Of a stretch of 64,000 nt of DNA, positions 34,050 through 47,100 are shown piece after piece (within the stretch, counting starts at the first letter, position 1; every line of letters begins with the position of its first letter). The notes below the pieces were generated by a model. That model ran no database searches. It was not told the DNA's origin and was given only the letters and a program-made list of their open reading frames with translations. Position numbers and translations under genes: made by a program. The DNA is from Pleodorina starrii (Eukaryota; Chlorophyta; Chlorophyceae; Chlamydomonadales; Volvocaceae). Where the stretch lies: contig BRXU01000055.1 of the NCBI GenBank assembly GCA_030267565.1, forward strand, positions 217,501-281,500, in the 5' to 3' direction.

Positions 34050-37000
34050 ATGCAGGCGTGGACCGGCAGTTGGGGTTGGGGCATGTCGGCTAGTCCTATC
34101 AACACCGTCAAGAGGTACTTATGCGTCAAGAGGCTGTCCGTCAACGATGGATTCACAAACAAGTCCGTCAAGATACCCAGGGCTGAGGGCCGTTTCTTCA
34201 TGGGGGAGCTCCGAAACCGCCAAGCCACGCCCTTGGTGGGTGAGGAACTCGGCAGCTCGGCGGCTGACAGGGCGATCGACGTCAGGGCGCCGAATCTACT
34301 GCTTCATCTATTCTGACAACGCGCTCTTCCATATGCGCAGGTGCTGCTGGATGAAGATGGGAACTGCTGGGAATTGCTGTGTACGTGCACGGGGGCGCAG
34401 TACGCCCTTACCCGCATCGGTGAGGCGTCGAGACCGTTTTCCAAGCACTTTGTGTTATCTCGGTGCCATGTTGACGACCGTACCCTATTTTGTACAGGCG
34501 CATTCTGCGAGGCCCACGGGGCTCGCCCCGGATGCTACTTCATCTTCTACGCTGATCACGAGCACATTGTGGTGAGCCAAGAGCGCGCCGATCGGCGACG
34601 ACCGTTTGCTGCAGTCAGTCTACTGCCCCGTACTGCAGTTTAGTGCCCAGTAGATCTCACCTGTACGCGCTTCTGTATTGCGTTTGTGTGCACCACGGCG
34701 CTTCACGCCTCGTGTGCATGTACTGTCTGCACCTCTCCTACTACGTCGCCAATTAAACCGTGCGTGTGTCGCCGTGCTCGTAGAGGCTCGCGGTCCGTCA
34801 GCAGCTTCCCGAGGATGTACAGGCGGCCGTCGCAGCGGCCCGGGCAGCCGCCATGGCGTTCCGCTGCGTTCCGCAGCGCACCGCACAGCCCGAGCCTCAG
34901 CCGCAACAGCCGGACGCCAACATGAGCACTTCGGCCTCGCCCGCGCCAGCGAGCCAGCCCGTGGTTGATGACCCCGTCGCGTTGGACGAAATGCCGCTGA
35001 GTATCGTCTCCGGCCCGTGCAGTGCGCCTGCGGCTGGCGTTGAGAAGGTGGCGGCCGTCGCAGCAGCATCGCCGGCTGTGGATAAGGTCGCGGGGCCGGA
35101 GCCGGCTAAGCCCATGCCGCTGCAGGATCGGTCAAACATTCCCGCCGGTGTTCCCCTGACCGACGCGACGGGTGTCGGCGCCAAGCCCAAGCCGGCGGGA
35201 GGAAAGTCGAACCCTGCAGCGCCGGGTACTGGCGGAGCTGGTGCAAAGCAAACGGTGCACGCCGCAGCTGCCGACAAGGAGAACGACGTACATGCGCTTG
35301 CGGGCTCCGGAAACGTGCAGCCAACCAGCACACCGTGCCCAGTCGTCTCGACGGGTGGCCTCAAGGCGCCGGCGCCAGCTGCCAGCCGCAACCCGCTGCA
35401 GCGGTCACCGAGTCCGCGCTCCACGACACCGCCGCCGCCGCCACAGACGCCACCCAGCCAGCAGCTGCCACGATCGCCGCCTTGTCAGCCATCACCGTCG
35501 CCGGCCACGCGTCTGCGTCTGCGTTTTGAGGCGCGCCTCCGCTCCCAGGCCGGAAAGCTGCACCCACTGAGCGTGCGCACCGGTCCGGACTCCCCGCTAC
35601 CCAGCCCACCTGTGTATAGTGGCGGTGGCAGCTACGGCGCTGCGTGGCCAGCTGCCCTGCCTGGGGCTTACCAGCTGCCGGCGGTTGCCTACGTTAGCGG
35701 CAGCCTGCTGCCCCCCTCCTGGGGCGCGACGGGTGGGTCCGGCAACCCCGCTGTTGGGTTACGTCCCGGCTGCTTCTTCAGCCCGGAAACGCATTGCCAA
35801 CCATCGGCGCCGTATCCATCAACAACCGCGACCGACCACCAGGTCGGTGGCTCCAGCTGTGCAGCCGGCGGCGCCGCGCACCGGCAGCAATGCGCGACGC
35901 AAGGCGTGTACGCTGCCGAAGCGGCCACCGCACAGCAACCTCTGCAGGTGCAACAGCAGCTGTGCGAGGATTGGCGTCAGCAGCTGCAGTGCGACGAGCT
36001 TCTGGACTGGGATGTGGGCAGGTCGTCCGCGCAACCCGCCTTCCCGCGGTACCGCGAGCAGCCTCCATCTCCGCCCCAGCCAGCCGGCTGCTACCCGTCC
36101 AGTGGGCCCACGGCCACGCCCAAGCTGAACATGGGGCTACTGCGCCAGCTGCTACTGCTGCAGGGTGGCCCGATGGCCCAACGGGCCTTCTCCGGGCCAA
36201 TGGAAGCATGCAACCAGACACTTGGGCAGCTGCTCGGCATTTCCGCTGCGAGGGAGCTGGCAGCCCGGTCCGGGACAGACGTTCTGCTGGGCCAGGCGGG
36301 CGAGGCGCCTCAGACGTTTGAGGGCTACCCAAGGCCTTCGCGTGCACCCGTGGCGCAGCCGTCAGACTCCGATGGAGACGCTGATACTTGCATGGACGTC
36401 AACGGCGCGGCGCCAGCGGCAATGCCGGAGCAAGGGCATGAGGCACAGCAGGGCGGGGGGAAGGAGGGTAGCGCAATGCCCAAATCCAGGCTCTCCATTG
36501 AGCGCGATGCCCGCGGGTTGCCCGTCGATCCGCCCCATTGCAAGCGCCCACGTGCCGCCGCGTCCCGCCACCTGATGGCTAGCAAGTCACTCACCGCGCA
36601 CGACCTGCTAACCGACCGCGTGGAGCTGTGCGTTACACCGCCAGCCAGCGCACTGCTGACCAGCCTGCTGTCGCTGCGGGGCAGGCAAGAGACATGTGGA
36701 GAGGCGGCGGTGGCAGGTGCCGGCGAGCGCGGCGCACCGCTTGGTGAGCGCGGCGGGGATGAAACGCCGCAGCCGCAGGCACAAGCGTCGTCACGGGCCG
36801 CACCCGCTAACCAGCAACCCTCAGGCGCAGCGGACAACGACTGCAACAACAGCGGCGCGTCAGCTTCGACAATGACCAATGCCAGTCAGCAAAAGCAACA
36901 ACAATCGCAGCAGCAATATCAGCAGCAGCCGGTGGGTACACGTGCGGCCAACGTTTCCGTGGATGTACTAGTTGAGAGTGGCGCGCGGTACGAGGGGGCG

Positions 37001-37204
37001 TTGGTGCTGCGCGGAGCCAGCGGCAGCACCTGCGGCGGCGCACAAGGGAGCGAGTGGGAGCTGCAAGGTCTCCGGCCCTACCTTATCCGGCGGCAGGCGG
37101 GCCTGGGAGACGTGTTGATACTGGGTGTAGAAGAGACAGACCAGCGGGCGAGCAGCTGCTTACGGCTCACCGCGCAGTTGCATCAGCGCCAAATCGCCGC
37201 CTGA
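34050..37204 (+). CDS. Putative B3-domain DNA-binding protein
   Basis: Likely nuclear transcription regulator, unverified. Four exons fit: 34050-34235, 34341-34419, 34498-34571 and 34784-37204, with consistent phases; 919 residues. Exons 1-3 read like a B3 domain: YLCVKRLSVNDGFTNKSVKI, then LDEDGNCWELLCTC, then YALTRIGAFCEAHGARPGCY and a terminal FIFYADHEHIV. These correspond to the K-L-(S/T)-..D..-I.IP, D..G..W, and F...G.+.GD..F parts of B3. About 590 low-complexity residues (Pro/Ser/Ala/Gln) follow. The C-terminus has a second possible B3, split by a Gln/Ser-rich insertion: SKSLTAHDLLTDRVELCVTP (about 714) and WELQGLRPYLIRRQAGLGDV (near 865). Alternatives: another plant-type DNA-binding fold, or a separate gene starting at 34853. 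The N-terminal exons are less certain than the last exon. Confidence 0.5.
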
Positions 37205-40200
37205 GGAATGGCGGACGGGACATGCGCAGGGCTGTCGACCAACAAAATGACGTGAGTTTGGCGCCGGCTGAAGTGCCGACATTAGCGCCTGGCAGGGACA
37301 CGGGCGGCAGTCGACGACGTCAAACCATGTGGTATCGATATTGTAGCGTGCAGAGCGAGTATCTGCTGTAGCTGCAGCCTCTTGTGGTTGGACAGCGTTT
37401 TAATCTGCAGGAACTGCGGGCCGTAGCAGACAGACTGGCCTGGTCATGCGCGAGGGCGGGCTAGGCTCGCACTCTCCGTGCAAGCTGCGGACAAGGAATG
37501 CTAGGCTCAAGATGGATTAGCGGCCGCCTGCAGCCGTTTGTTTACTGTTTGATGAGCGTGTTAGGACTGCACTGACAGTGCATTTCAAACCAGTCGTGTA
37601 CACGGGGCCATCACCCATTTGCCCCATAGGTCGGTGCACGCAGATGCAACAGCATGCTAGAATGACAGAGCGTAGCGAGATTCAGCGCACTTTCAGACGG
37701 CGATGCGGTGATCTTCCTGACTAATGAGCACACTCAGCGTGGGGGTTGCACTCAACTTGGCCATCCTGTCGAGACCCGATGATTTGATATGGGCGCCGCG
37801 CCGCATGTTACCGATGCAGCAGGACTTGAGGTCCCCCAAGGTTCGTTTGTACGGCTATGCTGTTGTCAATCGTGGGGTTTGGGAAGCCGCACCGGCGTGA
37901 TAGCGTGTGGGCCTTATCTTCGTTCATGCAGTGCAGGTGATTGTAGTGTGGTGGCTGCAAGATGGCGGTGCTCGCAGTACGGTGAGCCGTAGCTTGATAT
38001 GAAAACGTATCGGACAAGGGACCGGAGCCCCCTCCCGCCATGAAAGCTGGTGTACGGGATGCGTGGAAGGCAGGCAAGCCGTCTGCACTGTGGACCAGAG
38101 CTTTGCGCAGTGTAGCGGCGCTCAGCAGGCAGCAGCTCTCGGCGTTGTATCTTGGAATCCCTATGCATGGCTAAGTGGCAGGACTTACATAACGGTCAAC
38201 CTTGCCAAAGTCGCCAAGGGTAGGCGGTCGGGGCATAACGTGAAACAAACTATGTCCAACGCCGCAACTTCCACCAGAAGCTCGAGCTCACGGCACGAAA
38301 GCGGGTGGGGTAAGGATGGCGATGACGGTTACTTTCAAACCAGCACGCGATCCGAAACGGATCTCGTACCCGGATTGCTTTGTTTCTTTCTATGCGCGAC
38401 AATGAAGGATCCGAAGGACGAAATAATCTTCGTGCCCTTCTTCAGCACCCAACCAGACTGCAGGTCCTCAGGCCGTAATCGACTCACATCGCTCGAGCCG
38501 CCGGCCCCATTGCAAACTTCTCACACCATTTGTGCCTGCTTGTGCCAAGATTGGACACGACGGCCGCCACACACCACCCATCCAGCACGGGCCAAGTGAT
38601 GGCAGCAATAAAACCCTCGAGCCAGGAGGTGCAACTCGCCGGGGAATCATAATGAAATGAAGGGTTTGCATGTCATGTGGGTATGTATGCCCTTGTCTCG
38701 CCCTGTCTCGGTTCCTTGCCTTTTCGGGCGGGACCCCAGCGCGAAGCGTCCAGCATTCACTGGTCACAGGCGATCCGCAACCTGACGCCAGAGGCTCCTG
38801 CTCCTGCAATTCCGATGTCACGAAAACACCCTTGGGGACCCCAGGACGGCAATCGTCCTCAGTCCGTACATACGGACCTCTTCACGTCACTCCAAACAGC
38901 TGCGCTGCCTTGCACATTTCGACAACTCACCGTTGCGCAGGAACATGAACAGCTTACTTTGCGCAAACGTCAAACGGAATCAAACGAAACGGTACTGAAA
39001 GCACACTCCGAACAAACGAAAACAGAACATACGGGCGCTCACTTCGCTCCCACAAAACGTAAAACAAACCCCTCGCCCTGTCAGGGACGGTCCAAAAATC
39101 CGCAGTACGGGATACGGACGGCGCAGCCACTGAAGGGCTTCCGCCGTACAGGCGGGCCGTCCAGTAGGACCGTACCGTGCGGTCAACCTCTTCACAAATG
39201 GCCAAACGAAACTGGGAATCAGCCGGTGGCATGCAGCCAGTCAAGAGACAGCAGGCGGCAAGGCACCCGAGCTTCCTCCGCGAGTGGGTGGAATGCAACC
39301 CTCTGCGTAAGGCCCGGATGCAGAGCCCCCCCCCCATGTCCTGATTCACCTCGCCTCACTGACAATGCGTCTCGCAAGCATAACCTCAGGCTCCGCCCAC
39401 CACGGGGCCTCTCCAACAATGACCTTCACCGACCATGGCTTCATGCGCCCAAAGCAACCCCATCGACTCTGCGAGCTCTCCCTCGTCCCACAGCCCGCCC
39501 GCCGCATCTCCGCGCTCCAAAATGCGTCTGCCACCTCAGCGGGCATCCATACCAGCGTTATTCCCAAGCGCGGCGCACGAGCCCAACCGACATCGGCCGG
39601 CCAGGTCGCCGCGCCAACCCCGTCCCCTTCCCAATCCGCCGGCGCCCATCAAGGTCTCCCCCGGAGTGCAGAGCCCGGGACCAGGCCTCACTCAATGCGC
39701 TGCTTACGGTGGGGAGTATATGACGTGTGCCGTACCGTCTGCTAGCCGCGCCTGAACCGCAGCCTGGGACCGGAACTAGCACGTGTGCTCCTCCTCTCAC
39801 CTCTTCCCTCCCTCCCTCCCTCCCTCCCACCCTCCCTCCCTCCCTCCACGCAAGTAGTAATGCTGAAAGCCCTGACGGCCCGCACCCTAACCCAACCCTT
39901 AGCCCTGACCCAGCCCTGCCCCGCACAAGTCCCAGAGTTCCGTGAGAGACATCAGCCCACCTCAGTCCACGGAAAAGTACCACAAACGCTGCCGGGGAAC
40001 CCAAACGACTCCGAGGCCTTTATCGGCCACAAACCCATCGCAGTGCCGAGGCACAGTACGGAAGCGTTTCTAGGGCAGCAATACCCATGTACACATGATG
40101 AGTATACACGCCGACGGCGTGCACATGCTTACTAGTTACTACAGGCCCCACTCGGCCATCCCCCCTTCCGATCGGTAAGGCCTAACGCAGCACCCCCCCC

Positions 40201-41190
40201 CCTTGGGACTGCGTTGCTCTCCCTCGTCCCGGGCCGTTTTAATTACCCCCCTTGGGACGATGCGTCGGCTGTGTTTATTGTTGCCTGTTGTCAGTCTGTG
40301 GTTGCGACGCAACGCGCCATCCTGGAGCGTCCCGCGTGGCGCTCACCCAGCACCTGACCTAGCGCGAGTGCGGCCGCACCGAGCACCCCGGGGGCATCCT
40401 TGAGCCCAGCTGCTGCTGCTGCGAGACGGACCGCTCCTTCATCGCCGCCCACGCCACATAGCGGCCAGGCGGCGCCGCCCTTGCCAATCCCAGCTCGGTC
40501 CCCGAATCCGCAGAGGCCGAAATCCCCATCCGGCAGAGAAAGCATTTCCGGCTTCAGACCGCTCTCTCGCTTTGCTGCCTACCAGGTACATGCAGCTACC
40601 CCTGCGATACGACAGGACGAGCCGCAGCAGCTGAAACCCAGCGCTTGCAACACCCTTCGCTGCCACCTACCAACGGACCTCCTAGGAGCAGCAGCATCAG
40701 CAGCGTGCTTCTTCTCCCCTCCGTTTCCCGCCTCACCTCATCTCACCTCGCCTCACCTCCCCAAACGCCTCTTGTGCAGTCCGATCTTTCGTGGGCTCTC
40801 CCTCCCTCTCTGGAACCGCGAAGGTACCCGCCGCCACGCTGCGCTCTCCTCGAGGGGCCTCTCCGACCGCACAGACCCCGACCCCGTCCCGCCCCGCCTC
40901 ACAGTCCACGCACTTTGGCTGCTGCCCATTAGCGGCAGCTTTTATTCTTACCCGCTGGCAGCGATCACCCACCATAACATACGGCACTGCGCGCCGTGCC
41001 GCTCAGCGACCCCAGAAACCCCTCAAGTAACACCTTCAAAAGCAAGCGCACCCACACTGGTACACATATCCCTGGCTGCTACTTCAGCTGCCACTCTCGC
41101 CCCCCCATTCCATCCCCTCTCTCGCTGCCGCCATGCCCCCGTCCCTATCCCGTCGCTGCTTCACTGCCGCCGCCACCACCACTACACCCG
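37205..41190. other. Long intergenic region with no convincing gene
   Basis: Nearly 4 kb between the 3' ends of the B3-like (+) and GARP (-) genes. ORFs of 348 codons (38677-39723, +) and 268 codons (40400-41206, +) are proline/serine/arginine-rich, lack domains and have poor codon bias; both were rejected. The stretch 38940-39240 is rich in ACG/CGG words and could be old repeat sequence, but I found no terminal repeats. Confidence 0.4.
39805..39847. repeat. CCCT tetranucleotide microsatellite
   Basis: About ten CCCT/CCTC units with one CCCA interruption, lying in the intergenic region. Confidence 0.85.
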
Positions 41191-44100
41191 CTACTGCAGC
41201 TGCTGACCGAACAGGTGCGCCAGGTGCGGCAGTTGGAACTCCAGGGAGCCGCTGCTGAGGGAGTCAGGGGGCGCGCCCGCCGTCATCAACCCGCCGTCGC
41301 TCCCGCTGGACGAGCGGATGCAGCCGCCGCCGGCTGCGACGTGCTGCCGGCCGTCGCCAGTGGCCAGCGGGCCCGCGCGGCCTTCGCTGGCGCCAAAGAG
41401 ACCCGGCAGCTGCAGCAATGGATCGCCGGCGCCCCCGTCGGCAAAGCAGCGGCCGCTGCCCGCACCCGGACCCGGACCCGCCTCGTTCGGAGCTGGCGGG
41501 CCACCGGACGGGTGAGCTGCCGCCGCTGCCACCACCTCCTCTTGCTGGTGCTGCTGCTGGTGCTGGTGCTGCTGCTGGTGCTGTTCCCCGTGGAAGGGCC
41601 CCGGGTTGGAGGCATCGTGCGGCGGCAGGGAAGACTGCAGCGGCGGCAGGAGCATCGGTGACTGCTGCGTGCCCAGTCCCCAGGGGGCGGCTCCCTGCAG
41701 CCCGTATGCAGGTGGGTACGCGACCCCGGCTCCACCAGTGCCTCCGCCCAGGAAGGGAGACGTGAGCCCCAATGAGGACTGAGCTGAGCCCAGAGCCCAG
41801 GCAGTGGGGTCCGTCGCCATCATCTGCTGCTGCTGCTGCTGCTGCAGTTGTTGCTGCTCCTGTTGCTGCTGCTCGTTCTGTGCTGGAGCGAGCAGCTGCT
41901 GGTTCTGCTGGTTCTGCTGCTGTTGTTGTAGCTGCACAGCCGCAAAGGCCGCCAGTGGTCCGCCCAGGCCGGGTAATGCTGATGGCGCCGCAGCAGTCAG
42001 ACCCGGCAGTGACCCCGAGGAGAAGGCCTGCAGCCCAGAGCCCACCACCGATGTCCCCGAACCGCCGAGGGCCCCAGGTGCCTGCGCCTGCTGCAACTGC
42101 TGCTGAAGGAGGTAGTGTGCCTGGAGTTGCTGCAGCTGCTGCAGCTGCTGCAGTTGTTGTTGTTGCTGCTGCTGCTGTTGCTGCGTGGCGTACAGCTGGT
42201 GCAGGGCTGCGGCGGGGTCAGACGCCGCAGCAGCGCCGTATAGGTTGAGCGCTGCAGCGCCACCCGCAGCGCCCTGCCCGTCCCCTGCCCCTTGAGCGCC
42301 CGACCCAAGCAGACCAAGGCCCAGACCGTATGGCACCAGGCCCAGCCCGCCGAGACTTATGCCAGCCACCGGGATGGTAGCGGAGGCAGATTGCGCGCCC
42401 AGTCCGGGCACACCGCAGCCGTAAGTGCCGTATTGCTCAGCCGATGCCGCAACAGCCACCTGGGTCGCCGACCCCGAGGGGTCGGGTGGCGGAGCGGCCT
42501 CTTCAGAGCCCCCTGTGGCGCCCGCGCCGCTGAGCCGCGGTTGCTGGTGCTGCTGCTGCTGGTGCGGCTGCTGGTGCGGCTGAAGAGGATGCTGCTGCAC
42601 GCTTGTCCCGGACGGAAACTGAGGCAGGAGTTGCGCAGACTGGAGCTGAGACCCGCCCTCCGACACATCGTGCTCCGAAGGCAGTGGCGGCGGTAGAGAC
42701 AACGACAGCACCCCCATCTGTTGTTGTTGCTGTTGTTGCTGAAGTGCCGCGAGGCCCTGAGCAAGCTGCTGCTGCACATTCCACTGCTGCAGCTGCTGCC
42801 ATTGCTGTTGCTGCTGTTGTTGCTGCTGTTGTTGCTGTTGCTGCAATTGGAGCTGCATCAGGAGCTGCTGTTGCTGCTGCTGACTCTGGGCGAAGGCCGC
42901 AAGCGCAGCAAGCTGCTGCTGCGCCTGCCACTGCTGCAGCTGCTGCCATGTCACCGTCAGTGTCGCCGGCGGTGGCTGCAGGTTCGTCTGCTGCTGCGCT
43001 GGCGGCTGCGGCTGGTTCCCCATCGCCAGGCGGCCAGTGGCGGAGGGGCCGTTGCCGTTGGTCGCGGCCAGGGAGTTGTGCGCATCGCCGAGCGAGGCGC
43101 CGTCTGGCCTCCCACCCGCGCCCACACCCGCATCCGCTCCCGAGAGGCCCGCAGCGGCCAGCAGCAGGCTGGCCCCGGCGCCACCGGCAACGGCCCTCGG
43201 CCCGGAAAGCTGCTGCTGCTGCTGCTGCTGCTGCAAGGGCTGCAGAGGCGGCTGCACAGCGGTGAGGCTGCCGCCCAGGCTTGTCGCTGCTGCGTCGAAC
43301 GGGGCCCCGTGACCGCCGCCCAGGCCGCCGTTGACGTCGTTCCCCCGCGCGGGTGCTAACGCTCTGGAGTCCGGCCCCACCGCCGCCGCTGCCGCGGCTG
43401 AAGCAGCACTGGGACCGCCCTGCAACGCCGCCAGGTGCAGCTGTAGCTGCAGCTGCGGCGACAACCCCAGCCCCAGTCCCAGCTGCTGTATTCCCCCTAG
43501 AACGCTCAGATTCACCCCAGTGGCGGCAAGGCCTGCCGGCTGCTGCTGCTGCTGAGGCGCTGCCGATTGCGGCTGAGCAGGCGCCATACCCAGTGCAGCA
43601 GCTGCTGCAGGCGCCGGCGCCGGCGTAGCCATTGCAGCGCCAGCTGCGGTTGCTCCCGCTGCCGCCGCCGGTGCGCCCGGCCCTGCCGCGGCAGCGGAAG
43701 CGGCGCCGCCAACACCGCCGCTGCCTGCCGCCAGCTCCGGCCTGAGTGCCTGCATGACCTGCAACGTTGCCGCCTGGTGCAGCTGCTGCTGGTGCTTGAG
43801 CAAGTGGGCGCGCATGGCCTGCAGCTGCACGCCGTCAATCAGGTGCGGCGGGATAGGGCTGTTTGACTGCACCCCTGCCAGCCGGCGCAGGTAGAGGCGG
43901 TACTTCTGCAGGTGGCTGGCCACGTTCTCGCGCGTCATTCCCTCCACCGCCATCAGCTGCAGAATGTTCTTCGGCACCGCAGTCTCCACACCCAGTTGAG
44001 CCACAACTGTCATGAAGCGGCAGTGCAGCTCATGAGTCCAGAGCATGCGGGGCCGACGAACGACGCGGGCCGACCCGCCACCGCCGCCACCAGCCTCCGC

Positions 44101-47100
44101 TCCGGAGCCGCTGCCACCTGCTGCAGCGATGCCGCTGCCTGTGCTGACACCCGCCGCGACGCCGGAGCCGTTGCCGTGGCGCTGCAAGCGGCCGGCGCCG
44201 GCGGGGCTGTCGCTGCCGCCGCTGCATTCTGCGCTCGTGTCTCGGCCGCCAGCTGCCGCCGCTTCTTCCCCCCTTGCTGCTGCCCCCGCTGCCGCCGCTG
44301 CTGCTGCCGCTGCTGCTGCTGCCGCCGCAATCGACAATCCCATCACACCGCTCTCTGCGCGCGGCAAAGCGAGCGGCTGCTGCTTCTCGGGCTGCGGCAG
44401 AAGCCCCGGGGTGCCCTGTGACAGCCTGTGGGCTGCCGCCGTCCCCGTCGCCCTGCCACTGCCGGTCGCCGCAGGCGCCGCGAGCTCCGCCACCTGAGGC
44501 ACCCCGCAGCGCTCCCGCTGGAGCTCGTCCAGAAGGAACACGGCAGTGGCGGTGGTGTTGGTCGTGGTGGTGGCTTCGGCGGCCACAGTCGCAGCAGCGG
44601 CCGCGGAGTCCGCCGGCGGCCTCTCCAGGCGGCCCGGGCTGCCGCGGGTTCTGCCAGCAGTCACCGCGGAGGCGGCAGCCGCCGCGGCCTCCAGGTGTGC
44701 GGCGGCCCTGGGCAGCTGCGACTCCGCCGCTGGCCGCACCATCAGCGACAGCGTGGCTGCGGCAGCTGTATCCGCTGGCGAGGGCTTCAGCCGAGGAAGC
44801 ATCTTTGATTGCTGCGGACCGCCCGGCCCATCGCCACAGCCCGCTGTGCCACTCGCGCCCACGCCCGCAGTGAAGCGGCTGGCGCCGCTGCCGTTGCCGC
44901 CACTGCCGCTTCCGCCACCGCTGCCGTCGCCATCGCCGCCGCTGCCGCCGCCGTCAAGGTCCCCATCGCCGTCACCGGCGCTTCCGCCACCGCTTCCGCC
45001 ACCGCCGCTACCAGCCCCCTCGCCGTCCTCGCCGTCCGTGTCGCTGCAGTGGCTGCTGCGGCTGCCCTCCTGCTCCAGCATCTGCTCGTCCCGACAAGAG
45101 CCTTCCCTATCCGTTGCCGGCGCCGAGCGCAGAAGTGACGTGCTGCGCGTTGTGGCACTGGGGAGCCGCGCCGGTCCCCGTGGACGGGCCCCCGCTGCCG
45201 CCTCCACGTCCCATGGGTCAGCCGCCTCCGCCTGTTCCTCAATCTTAATCTCTCCGCACCCGCCCTGGAGCTGCCGATCTGGGTCGGCTACATGGCTACG
45301 CCGGTGCTGTGCATGGCTGTAGTGGTGGCTGTGGTGGTGGTGGCTCTGGTGGTGGTGGTGGTGGTGGCGCGGACTGGGGACGTCTTGCGGCAGCTGTGCT
45401 GGCCGGCTGAGCCGGTGCGGACGGTTGCCGCCGCCGGGGTCGGGAGAGGAGAGGGGCCGTCCAGGCGGAGCACCCGGCCCGCTACGTTGGGCCCCGAGGG
45501 GCGGAACGCCACGTCCCACGGCATCCACCGGCCAGGCGCCGCTGCCGCTGCTGGGCGACATCAGCTGCTGCGCTGCAGGGGAGCTCAGGTGGCGGTGCTT
45601 GGGGCCGCCCTCGCGCCCTTCCTCACCGCCACAACCGCCGCGGCTGGGGCTGAACTGACCGGACGACTGGCGCCAAGCCATGTCAGCCAGGCCCCGCTTC
45701 TGACCCCCCGCGGGCTGGGGCCCCGGCGGCGGCAGCAGCATCGCGCTCGCCGCATCAGCCTCCGCTGCCCCGGCGGCTCCGTGGACCTGGCCCGCGGACG
45801 GTGCTGGCGGCGGCTGTGCGCGGGCCCGCGCCTCAGGCAGCCGACGCGCTGCATGCGGCGGGGCCAGGAGGCGAGTCTGCGCACCGCCGCCATTGCGTCC
45901 ATCCGGGTAGCCGCCGGTCACAAACGTCGCAGCAGGTTGCTGCTGTGACTGCTGCGCTTCGACCGGGCGTTGCAGGCGAGCCAGCGACAGGCGGCCGAGA
46001 GTCTGTGACGGGCACGGAGGCGGCAAGTCCGCGGCCGCGGCAGCTAGCAGCAGCGGCAGGCCGCAAGGGCCGAGGTCCTCCAAGGGCGGCTGCGGCCCAC
46101 CCGCGGCTTCGAAATCGCTCCCAAGCCCCAGCCCCAGCCCGGGCTCCAGGCTTGCAGGCGGGTCTTCCGCCGGCTTGACAGCCGGCAGGTCGCCGCCACG
46201 CATTATGCTGTCGCCGTCAGCATCCGCCTCGGCTTCGGCCTCCGCCTCGGCTGCCGCGTCAGGCTCGCCGAACACCATGGGCTCTTTGCCGACCTGCTCC
46301 CTCGTTAGGCGCAGCTGCTGTCCGAACCCCACCAATGGCCGCATCCAGCCCCCGCCGGGGCTCGGCGGTCGCGGTCGCGGGCGTAGGACTGAACCGGATG
46401 TCACGCCGACAGCGCCGTCTTCGGCCGCACCGGACCCCGACGGCAGGAGCCTTCCAGCGCTGCCTCCGCCGCCACTGCCGTCCCCGCCTCCGCCGCGGTC
46501 GCGCTGCCCTGCTTCGGCAGCGGCCGATCGGTGCGGCGCGGATGGTTGCGTGCCACCGCTGCCGCCGACCCTGCCATACGCCGCGAGGTTCCCGCTGCCG
46601 GCAAACTTTGGGCCCGCGCCACCTCCGCTCCCTTTGCCGCTGCACGACCGCGGCAACACGGCACTGCCGCTGCCGCTGCCACTGGCGGCGCTGCGGCTCC
46701 TCCCTCCGCCGCTACCGCTTCCACTGCCGCTGGCTCCGGAGCTGTGCGCGGATTGCGGTTCCCGGTGCGCCCGATCCGCTTGGCGGCTGTCATCTTGGCA
46801 GGCGTGGCTGGCGTGTAGACTGTACAGCTTCTGCTGCTGCTGCTGTCGCTGCTGCTGCTGCTGCTGCGGTGGTGGTGGCGGTGACGGTGATGGCGGCTGT
46901 GCCATGTCTGCCTGCTGTGCCTGCTGCAACGCTTCGGTCCTGCCGTGCACTGCAGCCCTCGGCAGCAGCAAGCTTGTCAGCTGGCCCAGGGCGCTGAAGC
47001 CGTTCACCACAGCGGCCGGCTGCTGCTGCTGCGGTTGCTGCTGAGCGGCCAGTGCTGCGGGCGCCAGGGCGGCCCACACGGCTGGGTTGAGTCCCAGAGG

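Noticed and set aside
38677..39723. 348-codon ORF on the plus strand
   Set aside because: Composition is Pro/Arg/Ser/Thr-rich with no domain, signal or splice context, and overlapping ORFs of similar length occur on the other strand.
40400..41206. 268-codon ORF on the plus strand overlapping the GARP stop codon
   Set aside because: No motif; it looks like C-rich intergenic sequence read as protein.
41772..47044. Several 150-290-codon plus-strand ORFs opposite the GARP gene
   Set aside because: Antisense shadows of CAG/GCN-rich coding sequence: polyLeu, polyAla and polyCys runs that mirror polyGln and polyAla on the coding strand.
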